The notes under the pieces: generated by a model
The model's input: only the letters and a program-made list of their open reading frames with translations
Databases searched by the model: none
What the model was told of the DNA's origin: nothing
In this document: positions 1-9,197 of the stretch, in pieces
Layout: each line of letters opens with the position of its first letter
How positions within the stretch are numbered: position 1 is the first letter of the stretch
Translations under genes and position numbers: made by a program
NCBI GenBank assembly: GCA_965247075.1
Contig: CBDFGK010000003.1
Location: 248,001 to 312,000 of the forward strand
Length of the DNA: 64,000 bases
Reading direction: 5' to 3'
Origin: CBDFGK01 sp965247075
Lineage (GTDB): Bacteria; Pseudomonadota; Gammaproteobacteria; Pseudomonadales; Halieaceae

Positions 1-940
1 AGTTAAAACCCACAAAAAACAGCCACAGGCCGATATAAAAAATGGCCGGATCGGCCGTTCCCTGCAGCGCCCACTGGGAGACACCGACCGCCGGCACAGC
101 CAACAAAAATGCGTGTTTCAAGCGACCATAGCGCTCGGCAAATATCATCAGTGGCACCATGCCGGCAATGGATAACACCAGTACTGGCAGGTACACCTGC
201 CAGTGACTGTCACGGGGCACCTCCATGGAGCCCTCCAGAACCAACGGCAGGGCAACGAACATGGCCATGAGGATAAAATGCAGTGAAAAAATACCCAGGT
301 TGAGCCTGGCGAGAGCGGGATCAAACAGGGAGCGCAACAGCAGCGCTGGGACCGTGCCTGTTTCGCCATGGGTGAGACGTATCTGACGGGCCCTGGGCAC
401 GGCGAACAACACAATCCCTATGCCGATAAAAGCAAGCCCTGCGGTGATATTGAATACGGCGGCCAAACCGCCGAAACTGGCCACTACTGGCCCCACCACC
501 AGAGCCACTGCGAACGCCAGTCCTATGCTCATGCCAACGATAGCCATCGCCTTGGTACGCTGCTCGTCCCTGGTCAAATCGGCAACCAGCGCCGTTACCG
601 TGCCGGCTATGGCCCCAGCGCCCTGCATAAAGCGACACGCAATAACGCCGTATATGGATTCCGCCTGGGCGGCCCACAGGCTGCCTACCGCAAACACCAA
701 CAGGCCGACGACAATCACTGGCACACGGCCAATGCGGTCGGACAACATGCCCAGGGGTATCTGCAGAAGGGCCTGGGCCAGGCCGTAAGCACCCAGCGCC
801 AGGCCCAGCAGAAATGCGGTACTGCCAGAATAGTCCTCAGCATAGAGCGCCAGCAGCGGCAGCACCATGAACAGGCCCAGCATACGAAAGCAATACAGGC
901 CCGCCAAGGCGGCCACAGTGCGCCGCTCCAGCGCCGTCAT
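1..940 (-). CDS. YajR-like MFS transporter, C-terminus beyond window
   Basis: This is a major facilitator superfamily exporter of the inner membrane. The frame is open from the ATG at 940 to the window edge, about 313 residues, so the last third is missing. The N-terminal part closely resembles E. coli YajR: an ERR followed by a first helix containing RMLGLFMVLPLL, the loop-2/3 signature GMLSDRIGRVPVI, and helix 4 with RFMQGAGAIAG. About nine hydrophobic helices are visible. The substrate is unknown. An in-frame TTG at 958 is an alternative start. In Pseudomonas this gene lies divergently beside uvrA and ahead of ssb; here uvrA is 10 kb away, so the original pair has been split. Confidence 0.88.
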   Translation of the reverse strand, partial: MTALERRTVAALAGLYCFRMLGLFMVLPLLALYAEDYSGSTAFLLGLALGAYGLAQALLQIPLGMLSDRIGRVPVIVVGLLVFAVGSLWAAQAESIYGVIACRFMQGAGAIAGTVTALVADLTRDEQRTKAMAIVGMSIGLAFAVALVVGPVVASFGGLAAVFNITAGLAFIGIGIVLFAVPRARQIRLTHGETGTVPALLLRSLFDPALARLNLGIFSLHFILMAMFVALPLVLEGSMEVPRDSHWQVYLPVLVLSIAGMVPLMIFAERYGRLKHAFLLAVPAVGVSQWALQGTADPAIFYIGLWLFFVGFN

Positions 941-1191
941 GGGTGTCTTTGTAATCAAGGTATCAGCTGTCCAAAATGCCGCCGAATAATACCAGTTCTA
1001 TCGCGCTGAAACAGCTAAGTCGGCGACAGTGTTAGCCCAAAGCAGTAATGTCCCCTTTTGACTTCAGGAGGGGTAGTGCTATTGGCGATGCGGTTCGCCG
1101 GCAGGGAGGATGCGTAGCCGGACCTTTCAGCAGGCCACCTATTTCACCGCGCAGCGAATACATCATTCGCCAGTTGACGAGGATGACAGGG

Positions 1192-4100
1192 TCAGAAGAC
1201 TATCTCGCCCTCTATGTAGATGCGGTGGTCAGCGGTGATCTGGCCTGCTTCGCGCTCGGCGACAAGTTTCAGATCAAACCACTTGCTGCGCTGCCACTGC
1301 AGGCCCAGGCGGTAGGTGTCACCGGTGGCGCCGAAGCTGAATTCAGTGTAGGGCGTCACAAGGCCAGGCATCGCAGAGACATCCATGCCGTAATCCAAAC
1401 GGAGGTCCAGGTTTGGGGTGTAGTTGTTGCCATCAGTACCGCCCTGAGCCTCCAGGCCATCATCCAGCCCCTGCTGCCAGAGTCGTTCCACACCGCTGGT
1501 GGTCACTCCATAACCGGGTGTCAGGCTGAATGACAGGCCGCGCCCGTTCGCGGCGGGGCTGAGTTTGATCAGCCCGCTGAGTCCCCATTCCTCGGTATCA
1601 CCCTTGCCGCCGACCAGCGCCCGTGCCTTGCCTTCTATCACCAGGCCCCCGCTATCGCTCGCATAGCGCAGGCCGCCACCCAGCTCCGCACCGGCACCGG
1701 TCTCGCCGTCGCCGTCGTCATAGCGCAGGCCGGCTTCCAGGCTGGTTTCCAATCGTGCGCCACTATCCAGGCTGTGGCCGCGAATCGCTTCCAGGGTCAT
1801 GCGCGCACGGTGGGCTTGCTGAGTGATTGCGGTTATCTCTTCGCTTGCATCCACTTCCAGTTGGGTACTCAATGCCTCGGTTTTGAGCAGCACGGTGGTG
1901 GCGCCGGTTGCCATCAACACACCATTGGCGCCCAGCCCCAGGGTCTGCATGCTCAGGTCGCTTGAGGCGATATCCGTCTGCGCCCCGTCTGCACTGATCT
2001 CCAGTTCGCCCTCGCCGTAGCCGAGGGTTGCCCAGAAGTCCAGACCCCCTGCTGACCAGCCCAGATACGGATGAACACTGGTGATATCCAGGTCATAGTT
2101 GCCGCCGGCTGCCGGGCCGGGGTTGGTGTAGCCCAGTTCCACCTTGCTCCCAGAGACAGATACACCCAGGATGGTGCGCTCATTCAGGCGTGCATCCAGA
2201 CCCAGTTGCAGGCTGAACAGGTCGCCACTCCAACGCACCTCATCAGCACCTTTCAGGTCGCGGTAGTCGCCCGCACCCCACAGGGTCAGTTGGGCGCCGT
2301 CTGCTGCGCCTGCGCCGGTTTCGTGTAGTTGCAGGACAAAATTGGAATTGTTGAGGAGCCGCTTCAGGTCAAACCGGTCATCGGCGACGGTGCTGCCCTG
2401 GGATGTGGCGATTTCCGCCAGGCTGGAAGCACCGCCGAGGCTGGCGCTGCTACCCGTTCTTGAGGGCAGCCGTGCCTGCTCAATGCGCCGGGCAATAGCA
2501 CTGACATTCCGGTCCGCTATGTCGCGCGCCACTTCGGGCAGAATCGCCTCATTCAGCGCAGCAAGGTCGCGTACTACGACGACGCGGACGATGCGGGTGA
2601 CCGTCGCGGCGGCATTGCCGGCGGCATCGGATACATCATAGGTGACGTTGTATGCCCCGATAGTGTCGGTATCCACCGTGTCGCCGCCAACGATGATGCC
2701 GGCACTGAGATCGCCATCGGTATCATCACTTGCCGTGGCGCCCGGGTCGGTGTAGGTGGCGCCTTGATTAACATCAAGGGGGCTGTCTCCCAGCAGGGTA
2801 ATCACCGGGGCCACTGTGTCCAGTGGCCTGGTCACGGTGATGGTTACCGTGTCGGTGGCCGAGACGGCACCATCACTCACGGTCAGGCGGAAGACCAGCT
2901 CTGCATCGGCGCTCAGCAGGCTGGGCGCGGTGAAGCCGGGTGTGGCGGTGTTGGCGCCGCTCAGGCTGACACGCGGTGCGCCGGTATCCGTCTGGCTCCA
3001 GGCATAGCGCAGCGCCGTATCATCCCCATCCGGGTCGCTGCTGGCGGTGCCGTTCAGGGTCACGCTCGCGCCGGTGTCCACAGCCTGATCGCCCCCGGCA
3101 TGTGCCACCGGCGGCGTGTTGGCCGCACTCACGGTCACGGTGCGGGTCAGCGTGGCGACATTGCCGGCGCGGTCGGTCGCGGTGTAGGTGTAGGTGTAGT
3201 CGCCGGCGGCGGTGGTGTCCACTGCGTTCACTGTCATGGCGGCAGGGTCGGTAATGACCGTTGCCAGGGTCTCGCCGGCACCCGTATTCACTCCATTCAC
3301 GCTCCTATCGGTGTAATCGCCGCCGTGGGCAACGAGTACGGGTGAAGCGCCGATCAGGGTGATGACCGGCGGTTCGGTGTCGATTGACACAGGTAGGGAA
3401 GATGAAGTGAAATCGGCTGCTCTGTTGCCGGCAGCGTCCATGACACCGCTAACACTACACTGTAGACCTTTACCGTGGTCAGCAGCTTTGATCGTATAGG
3501 TCGCCCTATATTGGTTGGTGACGCCGGCCCGCAGCAGAGCTTGCGCAGGGCGTTTTGCGTCGTCAAGGATAAATATGGCGGCATCCATAAGCGAACTATC
3601 AGCCAGCGGTTCGTCTGAGTTCACGAATACCGTGAGGCGGTCGCCTGCATTCAGGCGGGTGATGACACCATCCACTACACCGCCGGTGTGTGTAAACCGG
3701 TCGTAGGTAAGCACCGGCGCGGTGTTGTCCGTGGGCGCGGGCGGGGGCGGGGTCACGCCTGCGGCCTTCACGGCGGTGGTCGGCGCGGTGGTGGCTTTTT
3801 TATTGCCACCCTGCGGGTCGGTGTAAGTGGCGATGACTTGAATGGTCCTGCCTTCGTCACCTTTCACCAGCGTGTAGGTGCCTTGGTCAGCGCCGCTGAT
3901 GTTGGTGTAGTCGCCACTGTCGGACGGCGAACTTTGCCATTGATAGGTGACGCCAGTAACCGCGCCATCCGGGTCGGTTACGCTGCCGGCGGTCAATTCC
4001 ACGCCAACCTGAGCGGTGCCGGTGATGTCGCCGATGGCACCCGGCTCATCCACATTGGTAACCGTTACCGTTACCGCCAATTCGCCTGTCAGGTCGCTTG

Positions 4101-7100
4101 GGTCACCATTGGTTTCCGTGGCGGTAATGGTGATCGAGTAGGTCGCGCCGTGCGCGTCTTCAAAGTCCGGCGAAGTGCTAAAAGTCAATGCGCCATCCGC
4201 ATCAATCGCAAAGAAACTCGCATCCGTGCCGGTGACTGACCAGGCGATGGCGTTGTCCTCGGCATCGGTCGCGGTGTAGGTCTCCGCTTCGCCGGCGTTC
4301 TCGGCATAATTCGGTGCTGCATTACCACTGACTACCGGTGCGGTGTTAGTCGGTGCCGGTGCCGCCGTCGCACTGCCGCTCGCGCTCGCCGCAGTCGCGG
4401 GGCCCATATTCGGGGTGGCGGCAAGGTCCGTCACGCTGTTGGCGTCAAGGGTCAGGGTGAAGGCTGTCGCTCGCGGGGTGATGCTGATGGTGTAGGTGGT
4501 GTGGTCGCCGGAGTCGGTCACGCTATTCACCACCAGGTCGCCGGACGGCACAATGGTGTTGGAAACGGAGAAATCACCCACCGCCAAACCGGTTACCGCC
4601 TCGGAGAAGGTAATGTCGTAATCCTGCGCCGTGCCAATCACACCTTCGGTAATGGTGCCGAGGGTCACCGTCGGCGGAGTGGTGTCCGTCACGGCAGGTG
4701 CTTCATCAGGTACTTCGTCAGACGTTATCGGCGCTGAATGGTCACCAACAGGGTTACCCTCAGCAAAGCCACGTACACCAATTCCATCAGCATTATTTAC
4801 TGTGTCAAAAAGAGGATCAGTAGTGGCAATAGTATGTGGACTAGTGACAAGATCAATAATTTCCACATCATTCGCACCTGTTGTAACTGCATAAATAGTA
4901 AAATCGACACCAGGTATATTATCCCAAGATACTTCGATGGAATTATTAGGATTTCTTACCACTGTTACAGATGGCGCGTTAGGTTCAGACCCAGTAGTTA
5001 CAGGTAACTTTGCAACTTCGCCAAGGCCAAGGAAAATCCTAACATTGCCATCATAATCATACCCAACTGTTTCTGTGTGAATGTATGGGGTGGCTGCATC
5101 ATCAATGCTAAAGTCCTTGGTAGAACCACGATCAAATTCAATTGTAAAATCATCGGTGTGTGACGATGTGAAGGTTATAACTACTTTATCTCCGTCAGTA
5201 GCATGAGGTTCATCGTTGAGAGTGTACACGGCAGGTGGTGCAATTGGAGTCACGACCGCCGCGGCACGCACGGCATCGGTCGCCGCGCTGATGGCGGTGT
5301 CGCTGCCAAAACCATCGGTGTAAGTGGCTTCGACTCGAATAATCCTGCCTTCGACGGCTACCTCCGGCGTGTAGGTTGATGTGGTAGGCGCACCGGTAAT
5401 GACGCCGAAGGCGGTGGTGCCGTCCGCCGCGCTTTGCCATTCGTAGGTGATGTCAGCAACAGCAACCGCGCCAGTCAGGTTGGTCGGGGTGACAGCATCC
5501 GGGTCGGTTACCTTGCCGGCGGTCAATTCCACGCCAACCTGAGCGGTGCCGGTGATGCGGCCGATGGTGCCCGTTTCTTCCACATCGGTAACCGTTACCA
5601 CAACATCAAGTGTGTGTTCCTCATTCGGCGTGCCGTTATCCGTAGCGGTTACGGTGATGTCATAAACCCTGTCGTTGCCGGCATCCGTCGGCACTTCATA
5701 GTTCGGCAGCGGCGCGTTGAAGGTCAAGACGCCGCTTGTGGCATCAATCGTGAACAAACTCGCATCCGTGCCACCGTGCGACCAAGCGATGGTGTTGCCC
5801 TCGTCATCGGTCGCGGCGTAGGTCGCCACTTCTCTGGTGTTCTCGTCATGCATTATCGCTTCATTGCCAGCCGTGATGGTCGGCGCGGTGTTGGCGGCGC
5901 GGATGATAGATAGGTTGTATCGTCTTGCTGCGCCGCCGGCCTCGGCGGTGACATCAATCGCGCGGCCTTGGTTACCACCGGCAGGTAGGGTAATCGAAGC
6001 GGTGTCTCCGCCCCTGGTAATCACCGTGGAGCCTATCCTCACCACCGCGTTGGCATGAGTCGAGGTCAGTGTCAACCGAACGCTACGCACTCCATTCGGC
6101 ACGTTGGCAGTGTAATCCGTGCGGGTAGACGTGATTGCCTCATTCAAATCATATACCACGTTATTGTTACCGGTAACGACCAAGCCCGACAGAGTCGCAT
6201 CCGTGGACGCGGCGGCCTTCACGGCGGCGGTCGCCGCGCTGGCAACTTTTTTACCGCCACCATGGCCGTCGGTGTAAGTAGCGACCACTCGAATGGTCCT
6301 GCCGACATCATCAACTCCCGGGGTGTAGGTTGAACCGGTGGCGGCGGGGTTGTAAGCGGCGTAGGTGGTGGTGCCGTCCGGCGCGCTTTGCCATTCGTGA
6401 CTATCAACACTGGCCACGACATCCGGGTCACCGGTCACCGTGCCGGCGGTCAATACCATGCCAACCTGAGCGGTGCCGCTGATGGTAACCATGCCGACAC
6501 CCTCTTCCACATTGGTAACCGTTACCGTTACCGCCTGTGTGTCGGTCATCGGCGGCGTGCCGTCGTCGGTGGCGGTGATGGTGATCGAGTAGGTGGATTT
6601 GGTTTCAAAGTCCGGCGTAGTGTTGAAAGTCAAGATGCCGCTTGTGGCACCAATCGTCAACGAACCCGCATCCGTGCCACTGAGTGACCAGGTGATGGCG
6701 TTGTTCTCGGTATCGGTCGCGGTGTAGGTCGCCACCGAATCGGTGCGGCCCTCGGCATAATCCAGTGTAGCATTGCCAGTGATTTCCGGCGCGGTGTTGG
6801 CGGTGCGGGTCACGGTGACGATGTAGGTTTGTGTTGAAGTGTCTTCGGCGGTGACGATGATATTGATTGGGTTTTCGCCAGGAACCAAGGCAATCTCTTC
6901 ACTGGCTTCGCCGCCGGCAACCGCAACCGGGGTCGCGCCCGACTTGCCCACAGTCACGGTCGCGCCGGTGGTGTCAGTCACGGTCGGCGTAATCCTAATG
7001 CTGGTCACCCCATTCGCCACGCTGACGGCGTAGGCGTCGGTGCCGGACGCGAAGGTCGGATTCAGGCTGCCTGCCGAAACCTCCAAGGCCGACAGAGTCG

Positions 7101-8946
7101 AATCCGTAGACAGGGTCACGGGCGGTTCGGTCACGGTGATGACGACCGTGTCAGTGTGGCTGGCACCGACCGAATCGGTGACGGTCAGGGTGAAGGTATA
7201 AGCCCCAGCCGCGGTCGGCGTGAAGGTCGGGTTTTCCGCGGTGGCATCAGGCAAGGTGATTGCCGTGGCGGGCGCGGTGCCATTGGTCAAGGTATGCTCC
7301 CAGGCGTAAGTCAGCGTATCGCCGACATGGCTATTGGGGTCGCTGCTGCCAGAGCCGTCCAGGGCTACCGGCGCATTGGTAGCCGCAGTGTCATCGTCCC
7401 CGGCATCGGCCACCGGCGCGGTGTTGCGGGTCGCGGTAACGGAGTAGGTTGTTGAGACACCGCCATGGGTAACCGCGATGTTGTAGGTGGCGCGGGTACC
7501 GGAAAAGCCGCGTGACGATGTCGATCCACTACTAATCATACCACCAAAAACCCTGGCGACCTCAATGACCACGGTGCCGGCACTGAAGGTTGGCGTAAAG
7601 CTGATACTGATCACACCAGCGCCCACGATGAGGTTGTAGGCCGTGATGGCCGGATCAAAGTCGGGCGACAAGGTGCCAGGCGAAACAGTCAAAGCCGACA
7701 GTGTAGGTGGCTCCACAACTTGAGTAGGTACGTCTGTCCATACCTTCTCGCCATTATTAGTTGAAGAAGAGCCATCACCAGTACGTGTATAACCCACTAC
7801 GCCGACGCTGTCAGCAGCATTTAGCTTGCCAAGTTCCGAACCCGATATAGTATAGGGGGAAAAAACTTTTGCATGAAGTAAAGTCTCACTATTTTCATCA
7901 CGTAGACGAACATTATAATGACCGTCGACAGTTTGTACATTCTCCCAAGATACTATGACGGAATTGTCAGGTAGTCTTTCAGCTGTTAGAATTGGTTCCT
8001 TGAGAGTAGTTACAGTCAAAGTATTAGAGCGAACTGACAGTAAAGGATCCGTGTAAAGTGCGTTGACATAATATTCGTAGGTCGTTCCAGGAGTCAGACC
8101 AGTATTAACGCCGCCGGCGAGGAGGTCGTTGTAGGTGAAGTGGAGATTTGATTGTGCTTGACCATTTTTATGCACAAAATAGCCAATGGCAGTCTCTCGC
8201 GGCTCCCATAAAATCTCAATGCTTGTACGAGTGACTTTTCCCACACTAATTGTAATTGGCGTACTGGGCAAGGTTGGATCCAGTTTAGTCGTTACATGTA
8301 TCCTTGCAACTTCATTGCCGTCAAATAAAATGATGACAACATCATCATAACCATATCCTACGTCGATGAATGTATTTCTATCTCTACCTATGTTAGCAGT
8401 CCTAAGAGTGAGAACAGTACTGGCGCTGCCATAGTTAAAGCGGTACTCACCTGCTTTTAGCGGTGTATAGTGTATACGTATTCCCGAATCATCGGATGTA
8501 TAAGAAACAGAGCGGACTGCCGCCGTCTGGCCGGGCGTGCCGATCAAGGTCACCGCGTTAACGGGGCCCGTGTTGCCAGCGCGGTCGGTTACGCTATGTG
8601 CGGCAATGGTCACGGTGAAGATTCCCCCGGTCGGGGTGAAAGGAATCTGAAAGCGAGTTCCGGTGCCAGTAATGCTACCTCTTCTAGCGCCAGTGACAGT
8701 GAGATCGTCTTGAGTAAAGTTAGTAACCCTCTCGGAGAAGGTGAAAAGGGCATTCTGTCGTACGCCAATCACAGGAGGGACAGTAAGGGCATCAAAGGTC
8801 ACCGTCGGTGGGGTGGTGTCAGTCTGCGCGTGTGCCGTGTTTATTCCAAAAATGAAAGGGACGGCGGTGCTAATCGCCAGCACCAGGAGGATGAGTCGGC
8901 AACTTCGCGAGAGGAAATTAGCCGTGAGGTTGCTCCATTGACCCAT
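1192..8946 (-). CDS. Giant autotransporter adhesin with cadherin/Ig/PKD/FnIII-like repeats
   Basis: This 2584-residue protein is predicted to reach the cell surface as a type V autotransporter. The chosen ATG at 8946 has AGGGA about 7 nt upstream and starts a signal peptide of about 40 residues ending in THAHA-like cleavage sequence (AHA before QT). The passenger is a string of beta-sandwich modules: Ig-like units starting DTTPPTVT, cadherin-like beta-sandwich units (TLSALTVSPGTL), PKD (VALDGSGSSDPN), cadherin-type units with NTAP borders, Ig-like GTAQVG units, and a DUF5011-like unit near residue 2150. The last 330 or so residues form a beta-barrel that ends in phenylalanine (EIVF). The frame stays open upstream to 9171, through a poly-C tract. 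Two AT-richer stretches (about 4740-5230 and 7700-8510) encode related modules. Binding target is unknown; adhesion is inferred from the fold types. Confidence 0.87.
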   Translation of the reverse strand: MGQWSNLTANFLSRSCRLILLVLAISTAVPFIFGINTAHAQTDTTPPTVTFDALTVPPVIGVRQNALFTFSERVTNFTQDDLTVTGARRGSITGTGTRFQIPFTPTGGIFTVTIAAHSVTDRAGNTGPVNAVTLIGTPGQTAAVRSVSYTSDDSGIRIHYTPLKAGEYRFNYGSASTVLTLRTANIGRDRNTFIDVGYGYDDVVIILFDGNEVARIHVTTKLDPTLPSTPITISVGKVTRTSIEILWEPRETAIGYFVHKNGQAQSNLHFTYNDLLAGGVNTGLTPGTTYEYYVNALYTDPLLSVRSNTLTVTTLKEPILTAERLPDNSVIVSWENVQTVDGHYNVRLRDENSETLLHAKVFSPYTISGSELGKLNAADSVGVVGYTRTGDGSSSTNNGEKVWTDVPTQVVEPPTLSALTVSPGTLSPDFDPAITAYNLIVGAGVISISFTPTFSAGTVVIEVARVFGGMISSGSTSSRGFSGTRATYNIAVTHGGVSTTYSVTATRNTAPVADAGDDDTAATNAPVALDGSGSSDPNSHVGDTLTYAWEHTLTNGTAPATAITLPDATAENPTFTPTAAGAYTFTLTVTDSVGASHTDTVVITVTEPPVTLSTDSTLSALEVSAGSLNPTFASGTDAYAVSVANGVTSIRITPTVTDTTGATVTVGKSGATPVAVAGGEASEEIALVPGENPINIIVTAEDTSTQTYIVTVTRTANTAPEITGNATLDYAEGRTDSVATYTATDTENNAITWSLSGTDAGSLTIGATSGILTFNTTPDFETKSTYSITITATDDGTPPMTDTQAVTVTVTNVEEGVGMVTISGTAQVGMVLTAGTVTGDPDVVASVDSHEWQSAPDGTTTYAAYNPAATGSTYTPGVDDVGRTIRVVATYTDGHGGGKKVASAATAAVKAAASTDATLSGLVVTGNNNVVYDLNEAITSTRTDYTANVPNGVRSVRLTLTSTHANAVVRIGSTVITRGGDTASITLPAGGNQGRAIDVTAEAGGAARRYNLSIIRAANTAPTITAGNEAIMHDENTREVATYAATDDEGNTIAWSHGGTDASLFTIDATSGVLTFNAPLPNYEVPTDAGNDRVYDITVTATDNGTPNEEHTLDVVVTVTDVEETGTIGRITGTAQVGVELTAGKVTDPDAVTPTNLTGAVAVADITYEWQSAADGTTAFGVITGAPTTSTYTPEVAVEGRIIRVEATYTDGFGSDTAISAATDAVRAAAVVTPIAPPAVYTLNDEPHATDGDKVVITFTSSHTDDFTIEFDRGSTKDFSIDDAATPYIHTETVGYDYDGNVRIFLGLGEVAKLPVTTGSEPNAPSVTVVRNPNNSIEVSWDNIPGVDFTIYAVTTGANDVEIIDLVTSPHTIATTDPLFDTVNNADGIGVRGFAEGNPVGDHSAPITSDEVPDEAPAVTDTTPPTVTLGTITEGVIGTAQDYDITFSEAVTGLAVGDFSVSNTIVPSGDLVVNSVTDSGDHTTYTISITPRATAFTLTLDANSVTDLAATPNMGPATAASASGSATAAPAPTNTAPVVSGNAAPNYAENAGEAETYTATDAEDNAIAWSVTGTDASFFAIDADGALTFSTSPDFEDAHGATYSITITATETNGDPSDLTGELAVTVTVTNVDEPGAIGDITGTAQVGVELTAGSVTDPDGAVTGVTYQWQSSPSDSGDYTNISGADQGTYTLVKGDEGRTIQVIATYTDPQGGNKKATTAPTTAVKAAGVTPPPPAPTDNTAPVLTYDRFTHTGGVVDGVITRLNAGDRLTVFVNSDEPLADSSLMDAAIFILDDAKRPAQALLRAGVTNQYRATYTIKAADHGKGLQCSVSGVMDAAGNRAADFTSSSLPVSIDTEPPVITLIGASPVLVAHGGDYTDRSVNGVNTGAGETLATVITDPAAMTVNAVDTTAAGDYTYTYTATDRAGNVATLTRTVTVSAANTPPVAHAGGDQAVDTGASVTLNGTASSDPDGDDTALRYAWSQTDTGAPRVSLSGANTATPGFTAPSLLSADAELVFRLTVSDGAVSATDTVTITVTRPLDTVAPVITLLGDSPLDVNQGATYTDPGATASDDTDGDLSAGIIVGGDTVDTDTIGAYNVTYDVSDAAGNAAATVTRIVRVVVVRDLAALNEAILPEVARDIADRNVSAIARRIEQARLPSRTGSSASLGGASSLAEIATSQGSTVADDRFDLKRLLNNSNFVLQLHETGAGAADGAQLTLWGAGDYRDLKGADEVRWSGDLFSLQLGLDARLNERTILGVSVSGSKVELGYTNPGPAAGGNYDLDITSVHPYLGWSAGGLDFWATLGYGEGELEISADGAQTDIASSDLSMQTLGLGANGVLMATGATTVLLKTEALSTQLEVDASEEITAITQQAHRARMTLEAIRGHSLDSGARLETSLEAGLRYDDGDGETGAGAELGGGLRYASDSGGLVIEGKARALVGGKGDTEEWGLSGLIKLSPAANGRGLSFSLTPGYGVTTSGVERLWQQGLDDGLEAQGGTDGNNYTPNLDLRLDYGMDVSAMPGLVTPYTEFSFGATGDTYRLGLQWQRSKWFDLKLVAEREAGQITADHRIYIEGEIVF

Positions 8947-8982
8947 GGGGTTATCCCTGCCCACGAGATGCGAGAGAAAAGT

Positions 8983-8995
8983 GGGGGGGGGGGGG
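8983..8995 (-). repeat. Poly-C tract (13 nt) ahead of adhesin start
   Basis: Thirteen consecutive C on the coding strand lie 36 nt upstream of the adhesin ATG. An ATG at 9056 opens a hydrophobic leader (MNKLITHFAFASALPVAIG) that enters the tract one frame away from the adhesin. At 11 or 14 C the two frames would fuse. Homopolymers of this length are classical slipped-strand sites; phase variation here is an inference. Confidence 0.6.
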
Positions 8996-9197
8996 TGATA
9001 CCTATTGCCACCGGCAACGCAGAGGCAAAAGCGAAATGGGTGATGAGTTTGTTCATGATGCTTTGGATTCCATGTGAATGAAGTTGGTTTTGGGCGACCC
9101 GCATTTGGGGGAAGGTGGCCTGTTTGGGGCGTTCTATACAACAATGCCATAAAACTGGCAAAGAATACCACCCCGCCAGCCCGATACCAACGCCTAG

